DNA from: Polaribacter irgensii 23-P
GTDB taxonomy: Bacteria; Bacteroidota; Bacteroidia; Flavobacteriales; Flavobacteriaceae
Assembly (NCBI RefSeq): GCF_000153225.1
Contig: NZ_CH724148.1
Coordinates: 624,640-688,639, forward strand
Length of the DNA: 64,000 bases
Direction of reading: 5' to 3'
This document shows positions 19,375 through 28,699 of the stretch, piece by piece; the first letter of the stretch is position 1, and the number at the start of each line of letters is the position of its first letter. The translations under genes were made by a program, and so were the position numbers. The notes under the pieces were generated by a model. It saw nothing but the letters and a program-made list of their open reading frames with translations. It was not told where the DNA came from and made no database searches.

Positions 19375-19686
19375 TTGAGAATACGTATTGCACTTTTCTT
19401 TTCAATATTATTTATTAGTCTTGTAATAGCACCTACGCTTATTTTGTTGTCAAATCCATCTCAAGACATTGCTTATCTAATCGACCTTAACGAAGAGGAA
19501 GAAGAAGAAAACAAAGTGCAAGAAATATCGAAAGGTGACTCAAAGCTAAAAATTTATCCACCTAATTGTATTTCTTCTATTTTATTTAGTGACTTTGAAA
19601 GTAAAAGAAACATCCGCTTCAATTCAAAAAATTACGTTTCAAAATACCCTCAGGTAAGCACCCCGCCTCCAAAAACGACGCTATAA
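19375..19686 (+). CDS. small membrane protein with acidic segment, unknown function (103 aa)
   Basis: Not recognised beyond a resemblance to uncharacterised flavobacterial proteins. One N-terminal hydrophobic segment (IALFFSILFISLVIAPTLILL) is followed by a short acidic run (EEEEEEN) and a basic, unstructured end. No ATG is available in frame. The longest frame begins with TTG at 19345, but this lies in a probable promoter -7 element, so the in-frame TTG at 19375 is taken. It stands alone between the bat operon and the SulP gene. Whether it belongs with either is unclear. Confidence 0.55.
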   Translation: MRIRIALFFSILFISLVIAPTLILLSNPSQDIAYLIDLNEEEEEENKVQEISKGDSKLKIYPPNCISSILFSDFESKRNIRFNSKNYVSKYPQVSTPPPKTTL

Positions 19687-19768
19687 TAGCTTCCGCATTA
19701 CACAACAATCCTTATTTATTTAAATAAAACGCTAAGTATTCAATACTCAGTGTTAAAATCATTTATAC

Positions 19769-21352
19769 ATGTTTAAACACATTAAAAACGACTTGCCTGC
19801 AAGTGTCGTAGTATTTTTTGTCGCATTGCCCTTATGTTTAGGAATTGCACTCGCCAGTGGAGCGCCACTTTTTTCTGGATTAATTTCTGGAATTATTGGA
19901 GGAATTGTCGTGGGAGCCTTAAGTGACTCTAAAATTGGAGTTAGTGGACCCGCAGCGGGATTGGCTGCCATCGTACTTACTGCAATTGGGACATTAGGTG
20001 GCTATGAGAACTTTTTGGTTGCCGTTGTTTTAGGTGGTGTTATTCAATTAGTATTTGGAATATTAAAAGCAGGAATTATTGGTTATTACTTTCCTTCATC
20101 TGTAATTAAAGGCATGTTAACCGGTATTGGAATTATTATTATTCTAAAACAAATTCCACATTTTTTTGGCTATAATACTAATCCAGAAGGGAATTTTGCC
20201 TTTTTTCAAGTAGATGGTAAAAACACTTTTTCAGAGATTCTCAACACGGTAAATAACGTGAGTATCGGTGCTACCATTGTCGGTTTTATAGGCCTTGGAA
20301 TTTTAATACTTTGGAGCACTGTTTTGTCAAAGAAAGGAAAAATATTTCAAATTATTCAAGGACCGTTAGTTGCAGTAGTTGCGGGTATTGTATACTATTT
20401 TGTGACCAATGGAAGCACAAATTATGGCATCAGTGAGACGCATTTAGTAAGTGTACCTGTTCCAGACAGTTTTACTTCTTTTATCGGTCAATTTAAATTC
20501 CCTAACTTTAATGCGCTCTCCAATCCTCAAGTTTGGGTTACTGGATTTACAATCGCTTTAGTTGCCAGTTTAGAAACATTACTTTGTGTTGAAGCTACTG
20601 ACAAGATAGATCCACACAAAAATGTTACCCCTACAAACAAAGAATTATTAGCACAAGGAACGGGAAATATTATTTCTGGCCTTATTGGGGGATTGCCAAT
20701 TACACAAGTAATTGTTCGAAGTTCTGCAAATATTCAATCTGGTGGACGGACAAAGTTAGCGGCTATTATTCATGGTTTTCTATTGTTAATTTCTGTTATT
20801 TTAATTCCTACATTGTTAAATAAAATACCACTTTCTGTTTTGGCTGCTATCTTATTGGTGGTTGGTTACAAATTAGCGAAGCCTGCAGTATTTAAAGAAA
20901 TGCTTCAACTGGGTTGGAAACAGTGGATTCCTTTTACCATAACCGTACTTGGTATCGTTTTTACAGACTTGCTCGTGGGCATCACTGCTGGTTTGCTTGT
21001 CGGTATTGTTGTTATTTTAATTAAAAGTTTTCAGAATTCTCACTTTCTACACATTGAAGATAAAAGCAACGGAAAACACAGTATTAAAATGACGCTTGCA
21101 GAAGAAGTGACCTTTTTTAACAAAGGAGCCATCTTAAAAGAGCTTGACAGTCTCCCTAGAGATACTTGTTTAGAAATTGACGTTCGTAAAACTAGATTCC
21201 TAGATTATGATATTATTGAAATCTTACAAGACTTTGCACTAAAGGCAAAGGAAAGAAATATAGATATTCAATTGATTTCCGAGAGAGGTATTGCTAAAAA
21301 CCCCGCTAGTTATATTGAGTTTTTTAATTTAAGACCTAAAAAATCTGCTTAA
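19769..21352 (+). CDS. SulP family anion transporter with STAS domain (527 aa)
   Basis: SLC26/SulP transporter with about a dozen membrane helices (residues 1-425) and a C-terminal STAS domain (about 440-525). The SulP signature is visible early (SVVVFFVALPLCLGIALASGAPLFSGLISG), as is the conserved GLPITQVIVRSSANIQSG region. Family members carry sulfate, bicarbonate or other anions. The carbonic anhydrase two genes downstream makes bicarbonate the likeliest substrate, by inference. It is followed after 11 bases by the UspA-like gene and then the anhydrase, suggesting one transcript. Confidence 0.92.
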   Translation: MFKHIKNDLPASVVVFFVALPLCLGIALASGAPLFSGLISGIIGGIVVGALSDSKIGVSGPAAGLAAIVLTAIGTLGGYENFLVAVVLGGVIQLVFGILKAGIIGYYFPSSVIKGMLTGIGIIIILKQIPHFFGYNTNPEGNFAFFQVDGKNTFSEILNTVNNVSIGATIVGFIGLGILILWSTVLSKKGKIFQIIQGPLVAVVAGIVYYFVTNGSTNYGISETHLVSVPVPDSFTSFIGQFKFPNFNALSNPQVWVTGFTIALVASLETLLCVEATDKIDPHKNVTPTNKELLAQGTGNIISGLIGGLPITQVIVRSSANIQSGGRTKLAAIIHGFLLLISVILIPTLLNKIPLSVLAAILLVVGYKLAKPAVFKEMLQLGWKQWIPFTITVLGIVFTDLLVGITAGLLVGIVVILIKSFQNSHFLHIEDKSNGKHSIKMTLAEEVTFFNKGAILKELDSLPRDTCLEIDVRKTRFLDYDIIEILQDFALKAKERNIDIQLISERGIAKNPASYIEFFNLRPKKSA

Positions 21353-21363
21353 CAAAAGTAATT

Positions 21364-22149
21364 ATGGAGCATACTTATAAAATATTAGTCTTATCAGATT
21401 TAACCAATTCGGCTGATAAAACAGTAAAAAGTGCGGTGGCCATCGCTAAAATAGTCAGCGCTGATATTGACTTTCTTTACGTAAAGAAGCCATCAGAAGT
21501 TGTTGATAAAGACAGCCAGTTGTCCGCGATTAGAACCATTAACAAAACCTACTTTACTGTCGATAAAAAGATTAAAAATTTGATCAGTCCAATTGCAAAA
21601 AGCTATAATACCAGAATAAGTCACAGCTTTGTCATTGGAAATATAAAAAATGAAATCGAAGAGTACATTGATAAAAACAAACCAGATATCATTGTCCTTG
21701 GGAAACAAAAAACAACACTATTTCCCTTTCTTGGAGACAATATTATACGATTTGTTCTTAAAAAACACAAAGGAACTGTATTCATTGCTGATGATAAAAG
21801 TGGCTTAGAACCAGGAAAGGACTTCTCGCTAGGTGTGTTTCAAAACAAACACTCTTCTAGCATTTTCCAAGAAAACATTATAAATGCTACCCAAAAACCA
21901 TTGACTTATTTTAAAATTGCAGAAAAAAATACATCCTCCAAAAACACCCCTTCCTTAGAATCTCAAAATAAAATGGAGTATATTTTCGAGCAAGGTGATA
22001 ATGCAGTCAAAAACATTTCAAAGTACCTACTAAAAAAGAAAATTAACGTACTTTTTGTCAGTAGACAGAAGAACCATATCAATTCCAAAAAAACAAGTAT
22101 TACAGACATTATTAAATCGATTAATTGCTCACTTATCGTAACTAATTAA
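21364..22149 (+). CDS. universal stress protein (UspA-like), 261 aa
   Basis: UspA-superfamily protein of about 260 residues. The first domain is recognisable: KILVLSDLTNSADKTVKSAVAIA at the N-terminus, then DIIVLGKQKTTLFPFLGDNIIRFVLKKHKGTVFIAD near residues 110-145, lacking the classical G-x2-G-x9-GS ATP loop. The second half (from about 150) is diverged but ends with a similar strand pattern (VLFVSRQKNH; SLIVTN). It lies between SulP and carbonic anhydrase with 10-11 base gaps, so it is co-transcribed and may regulate the transporter. This is inference from position. Confidence 0.8.
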   Translation: MEHTYKILVLSDLTNSADKTVKSAVAIAKIVSADIDFLYVKKPSEVVDKDSQLSAIRTINKTYFTVDKKIKNLISPIAKSYNTRISHSFVIGNIKNEIEEYIDKNKPDIIVLGKQKTTLFPFLGDNIIRFVLKKHKGTVFIADDKSGLEPGKDFSLGVFQNKHSSSIFQENIINATQKPLTYFKIAEKNTSSKNTPSLESQNKMEYIFEQGDNAVKNISKYLLKKKINVLFVSRQKNHINSKKTSITDIIKSINCSLIVTN

Positions 22150-22159
22150 ATATAATTTT

Positions 22160-22786
22160 ATGAAAGCACATACAAAAGAAACGCAAGCAACCCTAACACC
22201 AGAAAAAGCCTTATTGTTTTTAAAAGAAGGAAACGTGAGATTTCAGAATAATTTAAAAGCAAATAGAAATCTTTTAGAGCAAGTGAACGACACAAGCACG
22301 GGTCAATTTCCTTTTGCAACAATCTTAAGTTGCATCGACTCTAGAGTCTCTGCAGAATTAGTCTTTGATCAAGGGTTGGGAGATATCTTTAGTATACGAA
22401 TTGCAGGAAATTTTGTGAATGAAGACATTCTAGGCAGTATGGAGTTTGCTTGTAAGTTAGCAGGTACAAAAGTTATTGTGGTCCTAGGGCACACTTCTTG
22501 CGGCGCAATAAAAGGGGCTTGTGACGACGCAAAGCTAGGAAACCTAACGACATTAATTAGTAAGATAAAACCCGCTGTTAGGGCTGTTAAATTGCCAGAA
22601 GAAGCACATTTAAGAAATTCTAGCAATATTGATTTTGTCAATTCAGTTTCAGAAAAAAATATTTACATGGCTATTGACAATATTCGCGAGCAAAGCAGTG
22701 TTTTAAGAGATATGGAATCTGAGGGAACCATCAAAATTATTGGAGCTATGTATGATCTCAATAATGGATTTGTTACTTTCTACTAA
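22160..22786 (+). CDS. beta-class carbonic anhydrase (208 aa)
   Basis: Zinc enzyme interconverting CO2 and bicarbonate. The beta-class ligands are present: CIDSR at 58-62 (Cys58, catalytic Asp60/Arg62) and HTSCG at 111-115 (His111, Cys114). Length and the RIAGNF and SMEFA motifs fit the family. No signal peptide is apparent, so it is cytosolic. It is the third gene of the SulP-Usp-anhydrase set and is followed by a clear terminator. It appears to be the only intact anhydrase in the window, since the second copy is interrupted by TAG. Confidence 0.95.
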   Translation: MKAHTKETQATLTPEKALLFLKEGNVRFQNNLKANRNLLEQVNDTSTGQFPFATILSCIDSRVSAELVFDQGLGDIFSIRIAGNFVNEDILGSMEFACKLAGTKVIVVLGHTSCGAIKGACDDAKLGNLTTLISKIKPAVRAVKLPEEAHLRNSSNIDFVNSVSEKNIYMAIDNIREQSSVLRDMESEGTIKIIGAMYDLNNGFVTFY

Positions 22787-22811
22787 TGCAAAACTAAATA
22801 ATTTCTTTAGC

Positions 22812-22842
22812 GCCAATCCTTTAAAAAGATTGGCTTTTTTTT
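22812..22842 (+). terminator. Rho-independent terminator after carbonic anhydrase
   Basis: Stem GCCAATC / GATTGGC with a 9-base loop, followed directly by eight T, 26 bases past the anhydrase stop. It separates the two SulP-anhydrase sets into different transcripts. Confidence 0.85.
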
Positions 22843-22875
22843 AAATAATAAAGCCTAGATTGTACTTGTGTAAAA

Positions 22876-24750
22876 ATGTTTTCGAAATTTATGAAAAAAA
22901 TGTTTTCAAATATCAAAGGAGACGCTTTTGGCGGAATTACTGCAGGTATTGTTGCATTGCCCCTGGCCTTAGCTTTTGGAGTTTCTTCTGGTTTAGGACC
23001 CAGTGCCGGTTTGTATGGAGCCATTTTTATTAGTTTTTTTGCAGCACTCTTCGGGGGTACAAGCACTCAGATATCGGGACCAACTGCACCGATGACAGCA
23101 GTAAGTATGGTAGTTATTGCAGGAATTGTAGCTACGAATGACGGGGATGTTGAAAAAGCGCTACCCGCCATTTTAACAGTTTTTTTTTTAGCAGGGTTAT
23201 TTCAAATTATATTAGGACTCGTGGGTCTTGGAAAATACATTAGATACATTCCCTATCCCGTAGTTTCAGGTTTTATGACCGCTATTGGACTGATCATTTT
23301 ATTAACTCAAGTTTTGCCTTCTATTGGATATTATCCAAAAGAAGACGTTGCTTTTGTAAATACATTTCGAGCAGAAGCCCAAGAAGTAATCTTAGAAAAC
23401 ATCCTAAAAGAAGAAGCTGGAGAGGGTATTTTAGTACTAGAGGACTTTCGTGAAACAAATAGAAGAGGAGCATTGATTTCCGCCAAAGACATTCTCAAAG
23501 AATCAGAAACGCTCGCAGCAAAAGAAACTGCAGGTGCCCTAGGAGCCATTAAAGCTTTTCCCAAAGCAATTCAAAATATTAATTGGCTGGAATTCTTATT
23601 GGCTTTAGGAACTATTGCTATTATTTACGGTTTTAAACGCATCACCACAAAAATACCAAGCACGCTTGTCGCTTTAATTGTAATGTCTAGTATTGCGGTT
23701 GGATTTGGTTTGGACTACCGAACAATTCAGGAAATTCCTAATGGAATTCCCATTCCAAAGTGGGAAATATTTACAACCTTCACCCTGTCTAGTATTACTC
23801 CTTATATTTTCACGGCATTGACCTTGGCACTTTTAGGTGCAATAGACTCGCTGTTAACTAGTGTTGTCGCTGATAACATGACCAAAACAAAACACAAACC
23901 AAACAAAGAATTAGTAGGTCAAGGACTTGGAAATAGTATCGCTGCTATTTTTGGTGGCATTCCTGGAGCAGGAGCTACGATTCGAACTGTTGTAAATATA
24001 AATGCTGGCGGTAAAACAAAACTTTCTGGAATGATTGCAGGAATTATGCTGCTCGTTGTAATGCTAGGCTTAGGTCCTACGGCCTCAAAAATTCCCGCCG
24101 GAGTTTTAGCGGGTATCCTAATTACTGTGGGTATTGGAGTGATGGATTACAAAGGACTGAAAGCCATTCCTTATTTGCCCAGAGATACGAAACTTGGGCC
24201 TTTCAAGATAAGTTCAGAAGTTTTAATCATGCTTGTTGTTTTGTTACTTTCTACCTTTTGGAATTTAGTATATGCCGTTGGTATTGGTTTGATCATTGCC
24301 TCTTTAATGTTCATGAAAAAAATTGGAGATTTAACGGCAGAGCGGTCTGATGTAAAATCATTAAAAGAAGAGTCTTGGGCAGATGAACTTAATTTTCCGT
24401 CAAGCTTAAAAGAAAACGTCTTCATAAAACATATCAAAGGGCCTTTATTTTTTGGCTCTACAAGCGAATTTCAAGCACTAACACAACAAATTCCGGAATC
24501 TGCAAAAATCGTTATTATGCGTTTGGGAAGAATGCAATATATGGATCAATCCGGATTGTACGCGATGGAAGACATGCTGCAGGATTTAAAGAAAAAAAAT
24601 ATTGAAGTTGTTTTTATTAACCTATTACAGCAACCTAGATACATGATGGAAAGAATTGACATCATTCCAGATTTTATTCCAAAAGAACACATCTTTAAAA
24701 ATTTTAATTCATGTGTGCAATGGATTAACGAAAACATACAAAAGAATTAG
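22876..24750 (+). CDS. SulP family anion transporter with STAS domain and extra loop (624 aa)
   Basis: Second SulP transporter, longer than the first. The signature region (GITAGIVALPLALAFGVSSG) is at the N-terminus, GGIPGAGATIRTVVNINAGG is in mid-protein, and a STAS domain occupies about 520-620 (MQYMDQSGLYAMEDML). Between hydrophobic segments near residues 155 and 237 there is a charged stretch of some 75 residues (NTFRAEAQEVILEN; LISAKDILKESETL) absent from the first copy, presumably a soluble insertion. A carbonic anhydrase reading frame starts 10 bases after the stop, so bicarbonate transport is again the likely role, by inference. Confidence 0.92.
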   Translation: MFSKFMKKMFSNIKGDAFGGITAGIVALPLALAFGVSSGLGPSAGLYGAIFISFFAALFGGTSTQISGPTAPMTAVSMVVIAGIVATNDGDVEKALPAILTVFFLAGLFQIILGLVGLGKYIRYIPYPVVSGFMTAIGLIILLTQVLPSIGYYPKEDVAFVNTFRAEAQEVILENILKEEAGEGILVLEDFRETNRRGALISAKDILKESETLAAKETAGALGAIKAFPKAIQNINWLEFLLALGTIAIIYGFKRITTKIPSTLVALIVMSSIAVGFGLDYRTIQEIPNGIPIPKWEIFTTFTLSSITPYIFTALTLALLGAIDSLLTSVVADNMTKTKHKPNKELVGQGLGNSIAAIFGGIPGAGATIRTVVNINAGGKTKLSGMIAGIMLLVVMLGLGPTASKIPAGVLAGILITVGIGVMDYKGLKAIPYLPRDTKLGPFKISSEVLIMLVVLLLSTFWNLVYAVGIGLIIASLMFMKKIGDLTAERSDVKSLKEESWADELNFPSSLKENVFIKHIKGPLFFGSTSEFQALTQQIPESAKIVIMRLGRMQYMDQSGLYAMEDMLQDLKKKNIEVVFINLLQQPRYMMERIDIIPDFIPKEHIFKNFNSCVQWINENIQKN

Positions 24751-24760
24751 AAAAACAAAA

Positions 24761-25399
24761 ATGATGCCCCATAGAAATAAAGCAGTCACTAGAATTGAAC
24801 AAGATAAACTAACACCCATGATGGTGCTTCAAGATTTTATTGAGGGGAATGCGCGCTTCATTAGAGACGAAATTCACACCATAGATCACAAGGCCTTAAT
24901 TACACAAACTACAGATGGGCAGCATCCAAAGGCAATTGTACTCTCGTGCATCGACTCAAGAGTTCCCGTATAGTTAATTTTTGACCAAACTATTGGTGAT
25001 GTTTTTGTCGCTAGGGTTGCCGGTAACTTTGAAAATATAGATATTTTAGGAAGTATGGAATATTCTTGTAAGGTAGCCGGTAGTAAGTTGATCTTTGTTT
25101 TAGGACACGAAAGTTGTGGAGCGATTAAAGCCGCTTGTGATCACGTAGAGCTCGGAAACATCACCGCTATGTTAAGCAATATCCAGCCCGCAGTTCAAAA
25201 GTCTAAAAAAGAAATTTCTGGAGACCACAATTCCTCTAATATCGATTTTGTAAATAAAACGATTGAAAATAATGTGCAATTAACCATTGAACGAATTAGA
25301 GAAAAAAGTCCTATTTCAAGAGAAATGGAAATGAATAGAGACATTAAGATTGTAGGAGGCGTGTACCACATTAGCAGTGGAAAAGTGGCATTGCTTTAA
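24761..25399 (+). pseudogene. beta-carbonic anhydrase interrupted by an in-frame TAG
   Basis: A 213-codon frame from the ATG at 24761 to the TAA at 25397 reads as a complete beta-carbonic anhydrase except for one TAG at 24971-24973 (codon 71). The Cys63-x-Asp65-x-Arg67 motif is just before the stop, and the zinc-binding GHESCG is after it. In the intact paralogue at 22160 the equivalent codon is Glu66 of CIDSRVSAE, so a single G-to-T change in GAG explains the lesion. The frame is otherwise undamaged with conserved family residues, so the mutation is recent, is a sequencing error, or is read through. The truncated product would lack two zinc ligands. Confidence 0.85.
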
Positions 25400-25739
25400 A
25401 CATTATGCCACGTTGACCGTGCTAATTTTCAAAAAAAAATCTACTGCCAACTGCAGTAATATTCGCTTTATTAAACAAAAATAACTTTCAACTATTTTAC
25501 CATTAAATGCAGCACGAGATACCGCGATTCGGTATCGCTATTACGGCACCTTACACTAAAGCCATTACAAAATGTATGCTTGCATTACAATTGCAGAGAA
25601 TGCGAAAATAAAGTATTAACGAGTTTCTAACTGACAATAAAAATACTTACTATTTAATGATTAATGGGTCCTTTTTAGCTGCTTTCAAAAAGTCTTTCAA
25701 AAGAGCATATAGACTTAGATAACTCAGTTTTTTTATGAT
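25400..25739. other. intergenic region between convergent genes
   Basis: No gene seen. It contains a minus-strand terminator (25431-25458) and a perfect 7-base-pair inverted repeat, GATACCG-N5-CGGTATC, at 25518-25536 of unknown meaning. Confidence 0.55.
25431..25458 (-). terminator. probable terminator of the OmpA/PorP operon
   Basis: TACTGC-N5-GCAGTA hairpin followed on the minus strand by nine T. It lies about 280 bases beyond the OmpA-family stop, farther than usual, so the assignment is tentative. Confidence 0.5.
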
Positions 25740-27746
25740 TTACTCCCACCTAGAAAAGGTTTTTTTAGGCTTATTGTTAGCTTCTATCTCATCGATATTT
25801 AAAACAAGGAATGAAGTTCGTCTATTTTCCTGATGCTGTAATTTACTACATTTTACTCGGTTTGAGTGCGCGTCGTTGTCTACACATTTATTGGTTAACT
25901 CGTCCTCTCCAAACCCCTTTCCATAAATTCTTTCAGGAGATATTCCTTTGTAGATAATATAATCTACAGCAGATTTAGCTCTTCTTTGAGATAATATTTT
26001 ATTGTAAGCCCTGTTGCCTTTCGCATCTGTGTGAGAAGCAGAGGCTACAATTATTTTAGGATATTTTGTCATTATACTCACAATTTTATCGAGCTCAATT
26101 GCTGCCTCCGACCTAATATTCCATTTATTAGAATCAAAATAAATAGTATTAATTTTTATAATTAACTCATTCCTAGAGTCATATTCAAAATCATTTTCTA
26201 TTTCTAAAGCAAGGTCTAAATCTAATGTTGTTTTTTCTGAGGTTTCAAAATAGGCTGTATTTTCTTTATAATACTCTTTTGAAGTTGTAATTATAAACTT
26301 TTGATTACAGGGTAGTTCAAAAGAAAACAAGCCATTTTCATCGGATATTATGCTTTTAAGAATCGTTCCCAATTCATCCTTAACAATAATTTTAGCTTCT
26401 GGTAGATATTTTTTAAACTGTATTTCTCTTAATATCCCAGCAACCGTTTGAATGCAAACAGATTCTATTTGTTCTACTTCATAAATATCGTCTAAACCAG
26501 AACTTCCTTTTCTGTTTGAAGATACATATCCTTTTTTTGTTACTGGATTCATTGAAAATGCAAAATCATCTGATCTACTATTCACAGGAAATTTCAGGTT
26601 AATTGGATTTGTATAGCCATCGATTTCCTTTCTCGTGGCGTACACATCTAGATCCCCTAAACCAATGTGGCCATCTGAAGAAAAGTACAAAACCTCGTCA
26701 TCTGAGATAAAAGGAAACATTTCTCTTCCTTCTGTGTTGATTGTAGGACCCAAATTTTCTACGATTCCATATACATTATCTTTATAAACATTTACTGCAT
26801 AAATATCTGTTTGCCCTACACCTCCCGGCATGTCAGAAATAAAATACAACCGACTTCCATCTTTACTTAATGAGGGGTGCCCAACGGAATAGTCATCACT
26901 CGAAAAAGGAAGTTCTACTACATTGTCCCATCGCCCGTTAAACCACTCTGCTTTAAAAATTTTTAAATTATTATAGCCTTTTTTAACCGTCAAAAATTTC
27001 TTCTTCACAAAATTATTTCTTGTGAAATACATTGTTTTCTTGTCTAATGAAAAGGTGATGGAAGACTCATTTAAATCTGACTTTATCCCCTTTGCATACA
27101 AGGGTCTCACACTTGACAGGTACTCGGCTTCTGAAGAAATATTTTTTTTCCTAACACTAAAGATGTCTAAAAAATTATTTTCTTCCTTACTATCCTTTTC
27201 TTCAATGGATAAAGCCCTTCCTCTTGGAGAAGAAAAAAGAATTGTATTCCCGAAATCTGTCACTCCAAAATCGGAATATATTGAGTTTATGCTTCGTAAG
27301 TTTGTTACTTTAAATGTTGGGTCAGCCTTCTTTGATGCTGTTGAATACGCGTCTTTTTGCGTGACGTAATCTCCTGTTGGGCGCCCCTTGCTGATATCCC
27401 GAAACTTACGCATCCAAAGATTAAACTCGTCAAACCTGCCAATTCCTCTTAAAGACTGGGCATATTTAAACATAAACTTAGGATTGTCTGGTGTAAAGTT
27501 TTTAAAAAGCAGCGCATATGCCTCTGCAGCTTCCTCTAAGTCAATATTGTAATAATAACTATCTCCAAGTCTCTCTAAAACATGTTCTGACGGGTTTGTT
27601 TGAGCAATTTTTTTATAGACTTCAGACGCACTTTTATAAAAATATTCCTCAAACAACGCATCTGCTGCTTTTATTTCTTTTGTCTGCCCAAACATTATTG
27701 TTAAGCAAAAAAACAAGAAGAAAGTGACCAATATACTTTTTTTCAT
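25740..27746 (-). CDS. OmpA family protein with PD40 repeats (668 aa)
   Basis: Envelope protein of the kind that accompanies PorP/SprF proteins in type IX secretion loci. It has a signal peptide (to about 20, IMFGQ), TPR-like helices to about 120, a WD40/PD40-type propeller at about 150-430 (DGSRLYFISDMPGGVGQTDIY; DDEVLYFSSDGHIG), a carboxypeptidase-regulatory-like domain at about 440-515 and a C-terminal OmpA peptidoglycan-binding domain (HTDAKGNRAYNKILSQRRA; ERIYGKGFGEDEL). It would tether the outer-membrane complex to peptidoglycan. It is last in the three-gene operon with the giant secreted protein. Confidence 0.92.
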   Translation of the reverse strand: MKKSILVTFFLFFCLTIMFGQTKEIKAADALFEEYFYKSASEVYKKIAQTNPSEHVLERLGDSYYYNIDLEEAAEAYALLFKNFTPDNPKFMFKYAQSLRGIGRFDEFNLWMRKFRDISKGRPTGDYVTQKDAYSTASKKADPTFKVTNLRSINSIYSDFGVTDFGNTILFSSPRGRALSIEEKDSKEENNFLDIFSVRKKNISSEAEYLSSVRPLYAKGIKSDLNESSITFSLDKKTMYFTRNNFVKKKFLTVKKGYNNLKIFKAEWFNGRWDNVVELPFSSDDYSVGHPSLSKDGSRLYFISDMPGGVGQTDIYAVNVYKDNVYGIVENLGPTINTEGREMFPFISDDEVLYFSSDGHIGLGDLDVYATRKEIDGYTNPINLKFPVNSRSDDFAFSMNPVTKKGYVSSNRKGSSGLDDIYEVEQIESVCIQTVAGILREIQFKKYLPEAKIIVKDELGTILKSIISDENGLFSFELPCNQKFIITTSKEYYKENTAYFETSEKTTLDLDLALEIENDFEYDSRNELIIKINTIYFDSNKWNIRSEAAIELDKIVSIMTKYPKIIVASASHTDAKGNRAYNKILSQRRAKSAVDYIIYKGISPERIYGKGFGEDELTNKCVDNDAHSNRVKCSKLQHQENRRTSFLVLNIDEIEANNKPKKTFSRWE

Positions 27747-27762
27747 AATTATATTTTTTTTA

Positions 27763-28680
27763 CTAGAAGAATCTTGGAGATCTAATTTTTAGCTTCTCAA
27801 AATCAAAATTGAATAGAACAAAAACTTCATGCGCCCCAGATTTAAAGTTACTTAAGTTTGTCAAAGTATAATCGTAGGCATAACCCACTCTTAAGCTTTT
27901 TGAAGCTCTCACGTTTATCAGTGCCGAAATTGATTGATTTAATCGATATGAAACACCAAACTCAAATTTATCATACAACAAAATATTTCCTGAAAGATCT
28001 AAAGATATTGGCGCACCCTCTGAAGCTTTTACCATAAAAGACGGCTTTAATCTTATGTCTTTAGATAGGTCGAAAACATATCCAGAACTTAAGAAGAAAT
28101 GTTTTATCTCTGCTGCACTTCTTTCTTGATTTTCTTTTTCTAAAAAATGTAATGTTTGCAAAAAATTGGGTATCGATAAACCAACATAAAATTTATCTGT
28201 ATAATAAAAAGTACCCAATCCAAAATTTGGTTCTACCTTATTTATATTTTGATTTGTAAATGCTTCATCATTTTCATTCACAATATTCAAACATGGTAAA
28301 CAAATATTTAAAAAAGTGAATCCAGCTTTTAAACCTAGTGCTAGATTGGATTTTTCACTTAATCTCAGCGTATAGGAAAAATCACCGAAAACGTTTTGCT
28401 CCGCTACTGGACCTATTTCATCGGTGACTACAGAGAGCCCTAAACCAACATTTTTACCAACTGGCGCACTCATTGCCATAGAAAGTGTTCTAGATGCGCC
28501 TCCGTTACCAGCTTGTTGCCACCTTCCTAAAAAATTTAAGGTGAACGCATTATACGACCCTGCATATGCTGGATTTAGTATACTCATATTGTACATATAT
28601 TGAGTATACTGAGCGTCCTGCTGTGCTTTTACCGTGATAGTAAAAAAAACAATGATGAGTACTAGTATCTCTTTTTTCAT
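27763..28680 (-). CDS. PorP/SprF family type IX secretion outer-membrane protein
   Basis: Outer-membrane beta-barrel of the PorP/SprF family. After a signal peptide (VKAQ) the hallmark QDAQYTQYMYNMSILNPAYAGS is visible at the mature N-terminus. The rest alternates in barrel fashion (YTLRLSEKSNLALGLKAGF; VGYAYDYTL). SprF-type proteins are needed for secretion of partner proteins with type B C-terminal sorting signals, and here the partner is the giant gene directly upstream. The ATG at 28680 (MKKEIL) is chosen; one at 28692 adds four residues. The gap to the OmpA gene is 16 bases. Confidence 0.93.
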   Translation of the reverse strand: MKKEILVLIIVFFTITVKAQQDAQYTQYMYNMSILNPAYAGSYNAFTLNFLGRWQQAGNGGASRTLSMAMSAPVGKNVGLGLSVVTDEIGPVAEQNVFGDFSYTLRLSEKSNLALGLKAGFTFLNICLPCLNIVNENDEAFTNQNINKVEPNFGLGTFYYTDKFYVGLSIPNFLQTLHFLEKENQERSAAEIKHFFLSSGYVFDLSKDIRLKPSFMVKASEGAPISLDLSGNILLYDKFEFGVSYRLNQSISALINVRASKSLRVGYAYDYTLTNLSNFKSGAHEVFVLFNFDFEKLKIRSPRFF

Positions 28681-28699
28681 TTTTATTCCCATTAACAGT

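Noticed and set aside
24971..24973. TAG recoded as a sense codon (it occurs in-frame in the anhydrase and in the small peptide gene)
   Set aside because: Several healthy genes here end in TAG (moxR, DUF58, batC, the second SulP), so TAG is an ordinary stop in this genome.
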